Source: WLWS01 sp965243105
GTDB lineage: Bacteria; Pseudomonadota; Gammaproteobacteria; Eutrophobiales; Eutrophobiaceae
Assembly (NCBI GenBank): GCA_965243105.1
Contig: CBDEUC010000002.1
Location: 186,001-250,000, forward strand
DNA: 64,000 bases
Direction: 5' to 3'
Below, one piece after another: positions 8,623 to 17,000 of the stretch. The first letter of the stretch is position 1. Every line of letters begins with the position of its first letter. The translations under genes and the position numbers were made by a program. The notes under the pieces are model-generated. The model saw nothing but the letters and a program-made list of their open reading frames with translations. It had not been told where the DNA came from and did no database searches.

Positions 8623-8689
8623 TCGTGTTGTGCTGTAACTGGTTAAGTTGTTCTAAATCTAAACTAGGTTCTAGGGGAGTCTAAACACC

Positions 8690-9055
8690 ATGGCAAAGAA
8701 GACTGCAAAGAAACGACCCGCCAAAAAGAAGGCGAAAAAGAAGGTAGCAAAGAAGAGACCGGCTAAGAAGAAAGTAGCCAAGAAGAAGGCAAAGAAAAAA
8801 GTAGCGAAGAAGAAGGCCACCAAGAAGAAGGCCAAGAAGAAGGCTACTAAGAAGAAGGCCACCAAGAAGAAGGCCAAGAAGAAAGCCACCAAGAAAAAGG
8901 CTACAAAGAAGAAAGCCAAGAAGAAGGCTACTAAGAAGAAAGCCAAGAAGAAGGCTACAAAGAAGAAAGCCAAGAAGAAGGCTACCAAGAAAAAGGCTAC
9001 TAAGAAAAAGGCAACCAAGAAAAAGGCTGCCAAGAAGAAAGCCAAAAAAAAATAA
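8690..9055 (+). CDS. Lys/Ala-rich histone H1-like DNA-binding protein
   Basis: A 121-residue protein made almost only of Lys, Ala and Thr, with a few Val, Arg and Pro in the first third. It is built of short repeats of the AKKKATKKK kind, in the DNA as 12-24 base units of aagaagaaggc with silent A/G changes. Such tails resemble bacterial histone H1-like proteins (the AlgP/HctB kind), which bind and condense DNA without sequence preference. The ATG at 8690 follows AGGGGAGTC about ten bases upstream. The gene ends in a run of nine A followed by TAA; skipping one A would add about 37 more very basic residues. Low complexity prevents a finer family call. The opposite strand is also open, but that is a by-product of the codon pattern. 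Confidence 0.8.
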   Translation: MAKKTAKKRPAKKKAKKKVAKKRPAKKKVAKKKAKKKVAKKKATKKKAKKKATKKKATKKKAKKKATKKKATKKKAKKKATKKKAKKKATKKKAKKKATKKKATKKKATKKKAAKKKAKKK

Positions 9056-9204
9056 CTCTCCGGCATTAACCGCGGCCCAGCGTGACCAGGCTAGAAGAAG
9101 GGACGCAAGGGCTTCGATTAAGGCAAAGCGAGAACGCCGAAGGGCAATGGTAAGCCGGCTAACCTGATGGTAAGCAGCAAACCCGGGCCCAGGGCGAAAG
9201 AATC

Positions 9205-9232
9205 AGGCCCCACGATGTGGGGCCTTTTTTTT
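9205..9232 (+). terminator. Rho-independent terminator after the histone-like gene
   Basis: A perfect nine-pair stem (AGGCCCCAC / GTGGGGCCT) with a three-base loop, followed by eight T. It ends the histone-like transcript before mrcB. The bases between the histone stop and the terminator (9056-9204) include a short open frame of basic residues. Confidence 0.92.
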
Positions 9233-9265
9233 GCCTGGAATTGGCTATAGGATTCCGTGTGAAAT

Positions 9266-11512
9266 ATGTCATCTCCTCGCACAGCCAGGCGTGCTTCCAG
9301 CCCGCGAAAATACCGTTTCCTTTCCGTTTCCGTAGTATTACGCCTGGTACTGATCGTATTTTGTATCAGTGCAACCTGGCTGATATGGCTGGACCACGAG
9401 ATCCAGTCAAAATTTGAAGGCAAGCGCTGGGATCTACCGGCCCGTGTTTATGCGAGCCCGCTTGAGATTTACCAGGGGCAGAAAATTACTGCTGATCAGT
9501 TTGAACAGGAACTTCGCAGGGTTGGTTATTCAAGACAGCGGTCAGTGAATAAAACCGGTGAGTATAGTAGGAATGGAAATATACTTGAGCTGGGGAAAAG
9601 GCGTTTCCTGTTCTGGGATAAGGAAGAAAAGGAAGGTAACTACCGCTTGAGGTTTGGAAAAGCCAGCCTCGTCGAAATTCGCACCGACTCTGGCGAGCGC
9701 GTCCAATCTGCATTGAGACTGGAACCGCAGGTAATAGGAAAAATCTTTCCATTTCACAATGAAGACCGACTGGTAGTTCCATACCGGGAAGTCCCCCCTT
9801 TTCTTGTCGCCGCCCTCGTCGCTGTCGAGGACAGGAGTTTCTTTTCTCACAGCGGAGTTGATTTCCGAGGCGTTATGCGTGCCATGCTGGCCAATATCAA
9901 GTCGGGAAAAATAACCCAGGGTGGCAGCACCCTTACCCAGCAGTTGGTAAAAAACTATTTTCTGAGTTCTGAGAGAACCTACTGGCGGAAATTCAATGAA
10001 TTAATCATGTCCCTGTTGCTGGAGCTGAGATATTCCAAGGCAGATATCCTCGCCACCTATATAAACGAGGTTTATCTCGGTCAGCATGGCTCAAGGGGCA
10101 TACACGGGTTTGCCACAGCCGCCGAGTATTACTTTGCACGTCCCCTGTCGGAATTACGAGAAGACCAGTTAGCCTTGCTTGTCGGGATGGTCAAGGGGGC
10201 GTCATATTACAATCCATTCAGACACCCCGAGCGGGCAAAAAGCAGGCGCAACCTGGTGTTAAAACAGATGGGTAAACTGAAATATGCGGAGCAGGAACTG
10301 GTCGAGGAAGGGTTGCAAAATAACATGGACCTGGCCACGAAGCCGACATGGGCCGCTGCGAAATTTCCTGCCTTTATTGACGTGGTGAAGCGACAATTAC
10401 TCAGGGATTACCGGGTAGATGACTTACGAAATGAAGGTCTACGAGTATTTACGACCTTAAATCCGGGATTACAGGAAAATATAGAGCTAGGCGCCCAAAG
10501 AAAGCTGGGTGAAATTGAACAGGGTCGTAGCACGCGAGGAAAACTTCAGATCGCTGCAGTCCTTCAAAACGTTGGAAATGGAGAGATAGTGGCCTTGATG
10601 GGCGGCAGGGACCGGGATGACGTGAGTTTTAATCGCGCCGTTGACGCCAACCGGGCAATTGGTTCGCTGGTGAAACCTGTAGTGTATTACGCAGCGCTAA
10701 GCCAGCCTTCAAAATACCACGTGATGAGCAAGCTTAAAGATCGTCCACTGACTCTCAAGCAGGAGGATGGCTCCAGCTGGCAGCCACGTAATTACGACCG
10801 CGAGGTTCATGGTGACGTCTCAATGATTGAAGCACTTGCCAATTCTTATAACCTCGCGAGTGTAAATCTCGGAATGGAAATCGGACTGGATAAAGTCATC
10901 AATGTATTGAGGGACCTCGGGGTCGAAAAAAAAATAAGAGCCTATCCTTCTTTATTACTGGGGGCCATTGAACTGAATCCCCTTCAGGTCAACAGCATCT
11001 ACCAGGCCTTTGCCAATGGAGGCTTCCAGGTGCAAGCCTCGAGCATAAGGGCAGTTTTGACGAAAGAAGGGAGGCGTTTACAACGGTACCCTCTAAATGT
11101 AGAGCAACCACTTGCACCAGCCCCGGCGTACCTGGCGAACTATCTCATGCAGGAAGTCACGTCACGGGGAACCGGTCGAGCGCTGCGAAATTATGTTCCC
11201 GGTGGCATTTCTCTGGCCGGTAAAACAGGGACTACTAACGACCTGCGCGATAGCTGGTTTGCAGGTTTTGGTGATGACCTGGTCGTGACTGTCTGGCTGG
11301 GCATGGATGATAACAGTCCAACGGGACTCACCGGGGCCAGTGGTGCTTTGAAAATATGGGCCGAGATAGCAAAAATTGCCAGGATAAGAAGCTTTACCCC
11401 CGTGGCGCCAGGCGATATTGAGTGGTTGATGATTGAAAGGGGAGAATGCGAAGGCCGTAAAAAAATTCCCCATGCTGTGGGCTATAATCCAGTCAATTTT
11501 CAATGCCACTAG
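9266..11512 (+). CDS. mrcB: Bifunctional penicillin-binding protein 1b (glycosyltransferase/transpeptidase)
   Basis: A 748-residue class A PBP that polymerises and crosslinks peptidoglycan. An Arg/Ser-rich cytoplasmic tail precedes one membrane anchor (about residues 24-45). Next come a UB2H-like region (WDLPARVYASPLEIYQGQ and on) and the GT51 domain with EDRSFFSHSGVDFRG, the catalytic Glu first, and GGSTLTQQLVKN. The transpeptidase has the active serine in GSLVKP (SxxK), SYN in LANSYNLASVN, and KTG in LAGKTGTTND. The UB2H region marks PBP1b rather than PBP1a; in E. coli that region contacts the lipoprotein LpoB. A TPR lipoprotein gene starts five bases after the stop. Confidence 0.95.
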   Translation: MSSPRTARRASSPRKYRFLSVSVVLRLVLIVFCISATWLIWLDHEIQSKFEGKRWDLPARVYASPLEIYQGQKITADQFEQELRRVGYSRQRSVNKTGEYSRNGNILELGKRRFLFWDKEEKEGNYRLRFGKASLVEIRTDSGERVQSALRLEPQVIGKIFPFHNEDRLVVPYREVPPFLVAALVAVEDRSFFSHSGVDFRGVMRAMLANIKSGKITQGGSTLTQQLVKNYFLSSERTYWRKFNELIMSLLLELRYSKADILATYINEVYLGQHGSRGIHGFATAAEYYFARPLSELREDQLALLVGMVKGASYYNPFRHPERAKSRRNLVLKQMGKLKYAEQELVEEGLQNNMDLATKPTWAAAKFPAFIDVVKRQLLRDYRVDDLRNEGLRVFTTLNPGLQENIELGAQRKLGEIEQGRSTRGKLQIAAVLQNVGNGEIVALMGGRDRDDVSFNRAVDANRAIGSLVKPVVYYAALSQPSKYHVMSKLKDRPLTLKQEDGSSWQPRNYDREVHGDVSMIEALANSYNLASVNLGMEIGLDKVINVLRDLGVEKKIRAYPSLLLGAIELNPLQVNSIYQAFANGGFQVQASSIRAVLTKEGRRLQRYPLNVEQPLAPAPAYLANYLMQEVTSRGTGRALRNYVPGGISLAGKTGTTNDLRDSWFAGFGDDLVVTVWLGMDDNSPTGLTGASGALKIWAEIAKIARIRSFTPVAPGDIEWLMIERGECEGRKKIPHAVGYNPVNFQCH

Positions 11513-11516
11513 CGCA

Positions 11517-12077
11517 ATGTTAAACAACAAACCAGGCCAACGACGACAATCATGGTTCACCTGCACAGGTGTTTTATTCTTCCTGGTTCTGCAGGGGTGT
11601 GCCAGTAATACGAGGCAGGCTATGCCACCTGTGCCGGTTGAAGATAGAACGGTCGAGGTCAAGACTGGTTCCGGCAACCAGGAAGATCGTGAGAGTCGTA
11701 ATTCCGCGTCGATGAATGACAGTCCGGGCGCAGGGGCTTTACCTTCCAGCGCGCCAGTGCTGGCATTATTGTCAGAAGCAGAGCAGCACAGCGCATCAGG
11801 TGATAATGGGTCTGCCAGTGCAACGATCGAGAGGGCCCTGAGAATTGAACCCAAAAATGCAACACTATGGCACAGGCTTGGCATGCTCAAGTTAAGAGAA
11901 AAAAACTATCAGCAGGCTATTAATCTTGCCAGGAAGTCTAATAGTCTCGCTGCAGGCGATCGCGAGCTCCAGGTTGAGAACTGGCATCTTATCGTGCAGG
12001 CCTACGAGGCCGCCGGTGAGAAGAATGCAGCAAAAAAAGCTCGCGCGATGATGTTACAACTCAAGGATAGCAGGTAG
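11517..12077 (+). CDS. TPR-repeat lipoprotein next to mrcB
   Basis: A 186-residue lipoprotein from the ATG at 11517, four bases after the mrcB stop; a longer frame inside mrcB from 11433 has no signal sequence at its start. The signal peptide (FTCTGVLFFLVLQGCAS) has its lipobox Cys near residue 26. A Ser/Gly/Glu-rich linker precedes two TPR-like helical pairs near residues 80-180 (ATIERALRIEPKNATLWHRLG and YQQAINLARKSNSL). Its tight position behind mrcB suggests a co-transcribed partner or activator of PBP1b, analogous in principle to LpoB, which it does not resemble in sequence. That link is inferred. Confidence 0.75.
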   Translation: MLNNKPGQRRQSWFTCTGVLFFLVLQGCASNTRQAMPPVPVEDRTVEVKTGSGNQEDRESRNSASMNDSPGAGALPSSAPVLALLSEAEQHSASGDNGSASATIERALRIEPKNATLWHRLGMLKLREKNYQQAINLARKSNSLAAGDRELQVENWHLIVQAYEAAGEKNAAKKARAMMLQLKDSR

Positions 12078-12091
12078 TTCAGCCAGCCTGT

Positions 12092-12370
12092 TTACCCGGA
12101 GTGCGGGAGTTTTTGCTGTAATGCATAGGCGAATGCCAGGATTTCAGCTACAGCAAGGTAAAGTTCTTCAGGAATTTCTTCGCCAAGGGAAAGTTCAGAA
12201 AGAGCTTCTACAATAGCAGCGTCCTCCTGGATAGGGATATTATGCTCCAGTGCTTTCTCAATGATCCTCGTGGCAAGTTCATCCTCTCCGCTGGCAGCAA
12301 CAAACGGGGCAGATTTTTCCTCGTATATGAGGGCAACCGCTTTTGTACTTCTGGTTGATTTCGTTTTCAT
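12092..12370 (-). CDS. FlhB C-terminal-domain-like protein (orphan)
   Basis: A 92-residue protein resembling the cytoplasmic C-terminal domain of FlhB/YscU export-switch proteins: AVALIYEEKSAPFVAASG, then LATRIIEKALEHNIPI and IPEELYLAVAEILAFAYAL. The N-terminal four-helix membrane part of FlhB is absent, and so is the autocleavage NPTH motif, so this is a FlhB-like fragment family (sometimes called FlhX/YlqH-like) rather than a broken flhB. The ATG overlaps the TGA of the upstream FliK-like gene (ATGA), which indicates translational coupling. Confidence 0.75.
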   Translation of the reverse strand: MKTKSTRSTKAVALIYEEKSAPFVAASGEDELATRIIEKALEHNIPIQEDAAIVEALSELSLGEEIPEELYLAVAEILAFAYALQQKLPHSG

Positions 12371-13590
12371 ACTTTTGCCCTCAGCACAGGAATGTTTAAA
12401 TCTTTTCGACTGCCAACTGTGCTTCCTGTTTGAGCGTGACTGACGACACCGACACTCAATCCCGCATCTTTCATTCGTTGTTCAAGCTCACCAATGTTCT
12501 GGCTTATAAGTTCCTGTGTATACCTGTCATCTGACCATATTGATGAATACACCTGGCTGTTAGACAGGCTGATTTCAGCATGAATCGTACCCAGTTTTTC
12601 CAGTTCCAGGCTTAGCTTGATTGAGTGCCTGGCGCTAGTGGATTCATGCCCGGCTTGTTGGTGATCGTATTCCAGCGAAAGCTGCGCAAGCAATTCACCC
12701 TTGCTGTTTCGAACGGGTAATTCAAGCAGCCAGGGTGGCACCTGCGTTTCCTGGCTGGCTAGCGCAAACGACTGGTTGATCTTAATTCGTGACACAGCTG
12801 CCTCAAGTACGGTCCGTAACTCGAGCAATTCATCAATAGCTTCTGGAGGAGTTTTATCAGGTAAACTGCCCTGCAATACGTTCTTGTCCTGGGACTGGAC
12901 AGGAATACTCACTTTTTCGGCGCGTAAATTGATGAAACCATCGTCCCGGATTTTTGCAATCTGCTGTTCGACCGTGGCGGTCGTTTTCAGCAACACAGCC
13001 TTGAGATCTTGTTTAACAGGAGTTGATGGTTTCTCGAGGGCGGCAGTGGACGGTTGCTTTAAATTCTCCCTGAGCCTGGACTCGAGGAAAACCCCTGATT
13101 CCTGTATCACTTTCTTAAGTTTTGAAGCTGTTGCCAGGTCTCGCATGGCAGGTAGCGTCGCCTGTAGCTCTGCCAGTTGCCGCTTGAGTGGCGTGGGCAT
13201 AACCTCGGGCTGTGGCCTGCTTGCAAGCGTTTTGTGAATAGCCTGCAACCTGGAGAAAGCGCTTAGCATGCTTTGATTACGGGGAAGGTGCTCACGTAAT
13301 AGCTGTTCTTTCGCCTGTATGCCCGGTGATTTTCGAGCCGGGATCAGGCGGCGGAAGACCAGGTCGCTATCATTGTTGACTAATTCCAGGCGTATTCTAT
13401 CTCCCGTACGCATGGGTGCCGAGCTTCGTGCGAGAATGGTGTTTTTTCCAATTTGAAGTTCAACCGTCGTGTTATTTTGCCTGCCCTTGACGATGGCCGT
13501 GAGGACCTGGCCGACCTCCCACGTATTAACAGCGGACTTCAGCAGCCGGTCCTGGAGTGCTAAATCGATCTTTATGCCAAGCGGGAACAT
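12367..13590 (-). CDS. FliK hook-length-control-like protein (orphan)
   Basis: A protein of about 407 residues from the ATG at 13590; a TTG at 13608 would add six residues, and neither has a strong ribosome site. The N-terminal two thirds is Gln/Lys-rich and poorly conserved. The C-terminal region (about 310-400) has the Flg_hook/FliK_C pattern: PWLLELPVRN, HSIKLSLELEKLGTIHAEISLSN and the end of the domain DRYTQELISQNIGELEQRMKDAGL. FliK measures hook length and switches FlhB specificity; this copy lies with a FlhB-like domain gene and no other flagellar gene is near. The pair may work outside a flagellum. Confidence 0.7.
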   Translation of the reverse strand: MFPLGIKIDLALQDRLLKSAVNTWEVGQVLTAIVKGRQNNTTVELQIGKNTILARSSAPMRTGDRIRLELVNNDSDLVFRRLIPARKSPGIQAKEQLLREHLPRNQSMLSAFSRLQAIHKTLASRPQPEVMPTPLKRQLAELQATLPAMRDLATASKLKKVIQESGVFLESRLRENLKQPSTAALEKPSTPVKQDLKAVLLKTTATVEQQIAKIRDDGFINLRAEKVSIPVQSQDKNVLQGSLPDKTPPEAIDELLELRTVLEAAVSRIKINQSFALASQETQVPPWLLELPVRNSKGELLAQLSLEYDHQQAGHESTSARHSIKLSLELEKLGTIHAEISLSNSQVYSSIWSDDRYTQELISQNIGELEQRMKDAGLSVGVVSHAQTGSTVGSRKDLNIPVLRAKV

Positions 13591-13651
13591 AGGAAGTTCA
13601 GCGTCCAACGACAGCTAAACTTTACAGGCTTTTACGAATTGAGCGCCGGGG

Positions 13652-15031
13652 CTAGTCTATATAATCGGCTGTGTAACGCCAGGCCCGCGTCACGGCCTGG
13701 TCCCGTGAAATACCGGCTTTTACTTTCAACTGGGCGAGGAATTTTGATTTATCAGGGATCTGTTCCCACACCGATGGTAAAAATGTTGCAGAGCGGCGTT
13801 GGTTCTCGATCACCAGCCCATCAATTCCGGGTCTCAGTTTGGCCAGTAATTCAGCCTCGTTTTTGAAATTGATTTCTTCCTGGGGCGAAAGGACAGAGAT
13901 ACTGATTTCAATTTGCTCCAGTTCATCCGAGGTTACGGGAGGAAAACGCGGATCTTTGAATGCCGCCTTGAAGGCAGAATCGGCGACGGCGTTAACCAGT
14001 GGCATGTTGGCATGCAGGCTGCCAATACAGCCCCGCAATTTTTGCATTTTCTTGATCGTGACAAAACAGGCCGACTTTTCCAGCATAACAGCAGGAAAAT
14101 CACCAGCGTCCGGTTTAAGGGGAGAGTCGGACTCGAGGCCATGCTGGATACTTTGCAGCGCAATCTCGGCAAGACGCTCCCGCTGTTCGGTCATTAGCTG
14201 GCCTGCTTCATACAGGCACCAGCTACCATAACCGACAACCCTGTCCTTGTTGCCAGCAGTATCACCTGAATTACATAAAAACTGCCGGCGAATTTCCATT
14301 CCTCGCCTGCTGGCAGTCAACAAGAGGCCACGCAGCGGGTGTGCACCACAGGCATTTTGCGGTGTGAGTTGTTCAAACTCAAAGTTCTCTATCATGTCCG
14401 AGGTAAGTTTATCGCGGCGTTTTGACTCCTGGTATTCGTGGTAATGACTCAGGTCAGAACTGATGACTACCAGGGTTTCCTTACCGCCCCACAGGACGTC
14501 CAGCACCTCGGCAACTTCTGAAGGGGGGGCATTGCCCACAACCATGGGGACCAGTCGAAAATCAGCCAGGCACGCCTGCAGGAATGGTAGCTGCACTTCC
14601 AGGCTGTGTTCCTGCTTGTGCGCGAGGTCCATGGTCGTCACCTGCGGCAGGGATTCAATCCTTTTGAGTGCACTTTGAGCAAGCTTGATACTCCCCAGGG
14701 GCGTCTCAAACGATGCGACGGAGGGAATCGCGATACCATTGAGGCGAACACGATGTGCCGGCCCGAGCAGGACGACTCTCCTGATGTATTTCGCGCCATG
14801 TCCAAGCGTGGAGAAACCCTTTGCCGCTACATCCCCGGAGTAAATATATCCAGCATGAGGAGAAATAATAACCTTTGGAACCGGGGAACTACACGCAGCC
14901 CGATCGAGCATTTCCTGGACATTTGCCCTCAATGTATCAGCACGGCCAGGATAAAACATACCCGCTACAGCCGGCGGTCGAGTGGTTTGCCTCAGTGCGG
15001 ACAGGCGTATTTGTGAATCGGTAATAGACAT
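13652..15031 (-). CDS. Fused AmmeMemoRadiSam protein B (MEMO1-like) and protein A (AMMECR1-like)
   Basis: A 459-residue fusion. Residues about 15-275 are a MEMO1/AmrB domain: RPPAVAGMFYPGRADTLRANV, VIISPHAGYIYSG with the conserved HAGY, LGPAHRV, KQEHSLEVQLPFLQ, and ISSDLSHYHEYQES. Residues about 285-459 are an AMMECR1/AmrA domain with LRGCIGSL and EISISVLSPQEEI. The MEMO fold resembles non-heme iron dioxygenases. These two proteins co-occur with a radical SAM enzyme in the AmmeMemoRadiSam system, and that gene (15109-16176) diverges from this one. The reaction of the system is not known to me. Confidence 0.9.
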   Translation of the reverse strand: MSITDSQIRLSALRQTTRPPAVAGMFYPGRADTLRANVQEMLDRAACSSPVPKVIISPHAGYIYSGDVAAKGFSTLGHGAKYIRRVVLLGPAHRVRLNGIAIPSVASFETPLGSIKLAQSALKRIESLPQVTTMDLAHKQEHSLEVQLPFLQACLADFRLVPMVVGNAPPSEVAEVLDVLWGGKETLVVISSDLSHYHEYQESKRRDKLTSDMIENFEFEQLTPQNACGAHPLRGLLLTASRRGMEIRRQFLCNSGDTAGNKDRVVGYGSWCLYEAGQLMTEQRERLAEIALQSIQHGLESDSPLKPDAGDFPAVMLEKSACFVTIKKMQKLRGCIGSLHANMPLVNAVADSAFKAAFKDPRFPPVTSDELEQIEISISVLSPQEEINFKNEAELLAKLRPGIDGLVIENQRRSATFLPSVWEQIPDKSKFLAQLKVKAGISRDQAVTRAWRYTADYID

Positions 15032-15108
15032 GACTGCTATTTCGCTATATCTGGGCTAAAGTATAGAGCCAACATCCAGCAATTTCAGCATCGAAAGGGA
15101 GTCCCCAA

Positions 15109-16176
15109 ATTTCAACTGTCAGCACCCGTTATTGGCATACCCTGGACGATGGTCGTGTTCAGTGCGACCTTTGCCCGCGCTCCTGCAAATTGCATGAAGG
15201 GCAGCAGGGCCTTTGCTTTGTGCGGGCTCGAGAGCAGGGAAAAATAGTACTTACCAGCTATGGCCGTTCAAGCGGGTTTTGCATCGATCCCATAGAAAAG
15301 AAACCGCTGAATCATTTTTTACCGGGTACACCGGTCCTCTCCTTTGGAACTGCAGGCTGCAATCTTGCCTGCAAATTTTGCCAGAACTGGGATATCAGCA
15401 AGTCACGGGAAATGGATACGCTTGCGGCTGAGGCTTCCCCGGAGAAACTCGCCGAGGTCGCAGCCAGGTTAAAGTGTCGTTCCATTGCATTTACTTACAA
15501 CGACCCGGTGATATTTCATGAGTATGCCATCGATGTTGCCGCGGCCTGCAAGGAGCGAGGTATTTGTTCGGTTGCGGTCTCAGCGGGTTACGTTAACGCA
15601 CAACCCAGGGCCGAGTTCTATCGTTACATGGACGCCGCAAATGTCGATTTAAAAGCCTTTAGCGAGGATTTTTACAGGAAAATAACCGGTTCCAGCCTGG
15701 AGCCCGTGCTTGAGACCCTGTGTTACCTGGTTCATGAGACAAATGTCTGGGTTGAAATTACCACCCTGCTGATACCTGGTGAAAACGATTCTGACAGGGA
15801 AATCAGTGAGCTGAGCGCGTGGGTCATGGATAAGCTGGGACCGAATGTGCCCCTGCATTTCTCCGCATTTCACCCCGACTGGAAGATGCGGGATAAACCT
15901 CGAACAAGCCCGGAGATACTTCGCCGAGCACGCCACATTGCAAGGCAGCATGGTATTAACCATGTTTATACAGGAAACATCCATGATACAGATGGCGATA
16001 CAACGTATTGCAGTAGTTGTGAAGAGGCCCTCATCGTCAGGGACTGGTACGAGTTAAAAAGCTGGAAGCTCGAGAGCGGCCCACAATGCCCAGCTTGTGG
16101 CACAGAATGTGTTGGCGTATTTGAATCACAGCCAGGAGACTGGGGGGCAAAACGACAGCCTGTGCGGCTGGCCTGA
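15109..16176 (+). CDS. amrS: AmmeMemoRadiSam-system radical SAM enzyme, probable ATT start
   Basis: A radical SAM protein of the pyruvate-formate-lyase-activase type. The Fe-S motif is CNLACKFC (Cys 84, 88 and 91 in this numbering), followed by QNWDIS. A second Cys set at the N-terminus (CDLCPRSCKLHEGQQGLC) and a zinc-ribbon-like end (YCSSC and CPACGTEC) are present. The frame is open from 15067 with no ATG, GTG or TTG before 15190, yet the conserved YWHTLDDGRVQCDLCPRSC lies upstream of that point. The best start is the ATT at 15109, seven bases after AAGGGAG; this gives 355 residues. It diverges from the fused AmmeMemo gene, which fits the known system. The family is certain and the exact start is inferred. 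Confidence 0.85.
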   Translation: MSTVSTRYWHTLDDGRVQCDLCPRSCKLHEGQQGLCFVRAREQGKIVLTSYGRSSGFCIDPIEKKPLNHFLPGTPVLSFGTAGCNLACKFCQNWDISKSREMDTLAAEASPEKLAEVAARLKCRSIAFTYNDPVIFHEYAIDVAAACKERGICSVAVSAGYVNAQPRAEFYRYMDAANVDLKAFSEDFYRKITGSSLEPVLETLCYLVHETNVWVEITTLLIPGENDSDREISELSAWVMDKLGPNVPLHFSAFHPDWKMRDKPRTSPEILRRARHIARQHGINHVYTGNIHDTDGDTTYCSSCEEALIVRDWYELKSWKLESGPQCPACGTECVGVFESQPGDWGAKRQPVRLA

Positions 16177-16212
16177 TCCCAGCGTCGGCGGCGATGCTCG
16201 CTGATTCCTTTC

Positions 16213-16241
16213 TTGAAAATAAGCGCATCGCGCTGTACCAT
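16213..16241 (+). promoter_or_regulatory. Promoter of the initiator tRNA gene
   Basis: TTGAAA at 16213-16218 and TACCAT at 16236-16241 are spaced by 17 bases. A GC-rich stretch GCGCGACC follows the -10, the discriminator type seen in stable-RNA promoters under stringent control. The tRNA begins 13 bases after the -10. Confidence 0.65.
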
Positions 16242-16254
16242 GCGCGACCTTTGA

Positions 16255-16331
16255 TGCGGGGTGGAGCAGTCTGGCAGCTCGTCGGGCTCATAACCCGAAG
16301 GTCGCAGGTTCAAATCCTGCCCCCGCTACCA
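16255..16331 (+). tRNA. metY: Initiator tRNA-fMet (anticodon CAT)
   Basis: A 77-base tRNA with CCA encoded. The anticodon CAT is at 16289-16291, and the anticodon stem ends in the three GC pairs (GGG/CCC) typical of initiators. The acceptor pairs GCGGGG with CCCCGC, while positions 1 and 72 are T and T and cannot pair, the other initiator hallmark. The T arm is GCAGG-TTCAAAT-CCTGC. Position ahead of rimP-nusA-infB matches metY of E. coli. Confidence 0.96.
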
Positions 16332-16354
16332 ATTTTTATTGGAAAAGAAGCGAC

Positions 16355-16378
16355 AAGGCCCCAATGGGGCCTTTTTTG
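16355..16378 (+). terminator. Rho-independent terminator after metY
   Basis: AGGCCCCA and TGGGGCCT form an eight-pair palindromic hairpin around one A, followed by six T. It lies 24 bases past the tRNA and probably ends most tRNA transcripts before rimP. Confidence 0.88.
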
Positions 16379-16420
16379 TGCCTCAAACAGCTTTTTCCAC
16401 AGGGCCGGGTGGCCTGTGGA

Positions 16421-16449
16421 GTGGCAGAATTGGTGCAAATGACTATAAT
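16421..16449 (+). promoter_or_regulatory. Promoter of the rimP-nusA-infB operon
   Basis: A perfect TATAAT at 16444-16449 follows GTGGCA (16421-16426, four of six -35 bases) by 17 bases. It lies between the metY terminator and rimP, so the operon has its own promoter. Confidence 0.6.
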
Positions 16450-16481
16450 TGCGCTGTATTTCGAAGGAGTGGATTTAAAAG

Positions 16482-16505
16482 TGGGCCGTGAGCCCATTTT
16501 TTTTT
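16482..16505 (+). terminator. Leader hairpin with T-run ahead of rimP (attenuator-like)
   Basis: TGGGC and GCCCA form a five-pair stem with a five-base loop, followed by nine T. It lies in the leader, six bases before the rimP ATG and downstream of the promoter. A terminator placed here would act as an attenuator; readthrough control by NusA, whose gene is second in the operon, would be a reasonable role but is inferred. Confidence 0.6.
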
Positions 16506-16511
16506 AGTTAA

Positions 16512-16970
16512 ATGTACCGCCAAAATCAAGCACTTGTGGCAATGATTACACCGCCCGTCGAAGCCCTGGGCTACGAATTGTGGGGCCTGGAAATGTTGCC
16601 GGACGGGGCAGACAGCCTGCTGCGCCTGTACATAGAGCACGAAGATGGCATCACGATCGAAGATTGTGAGCGAGTCAGCCACCAGGTGGTGGGTGTGCTC
16701 GATGTGGAAGACCCGATTTCGGGTAGTTACAGGCTGGAGGTGTCCTCACCGGGACTGGATCGGCCCTTGTTTAGCCTTGAGCAGTTTGAACGATTTAAAG
16801 GTGAACGGGCCCTGGTACAGCTGAGGGAAAAAATGCACGAGAGAAGGCGTATCCGGGGGAAAATTGACGCGGTCTCAAGTGAAGCGGTCACGATGCAATG
16901 TGATGGTGAAGAATGGGTTATAGCAGAAGGCTTGATTGACCGGGCACATATCATACCCAGCCTGGATTAG
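16512..16970 (+). CDS. rimP: Ribosome maturation factor RimP
   Basis: A 152-residue factor for 30S subunit maturation. It has the N-terminal alpha/beta domain (PVEALGYELWGLEML, LRLYIEHEDGITIEDCERVS, and the signature YRLEVSSPGLDRPL) and the C-terminal SH3-like barrel from about residue 85. Length equals the E. coli protein. No good ribosome site precedes the ATG because the T-run of the leader hairpin occupies that space. First gene of the operon, 30 bases before nusA. Confidence 0.95.
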   Translation: MYRQNQALVAMITPPVEALGYELWGLEMLPDGADSLLRLYIEHEDGITIEDCERVSHQVVGVLDVEDPISGSYRLEVSSPGLDRPLFSLEQFERFKGERALVQLREKMHERRRIRGKIDAVSSEAVTMQCDGEEWVIAEGLIDRAHIIPSLD

Positions 16971-17000
16971 GGCTTACTGTTTAATGGCAAGAGTTAAGAA

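Noticed and set aside
8469..8684. 71-codon plus-strand frame between adk and the histone-like gene
   Set aside because: AT-rich, no ribosome site, no recognisable protein, and it spans the probable promoter and palindrome.
8671..9066. 131-codon antisense frame rich in Phe, Ala and Leu opposite the histone-like gene
   Set aside because: It is the complement of AAG/GCC-type codons; the sense strand has a start, a ribosome site and a terminator.
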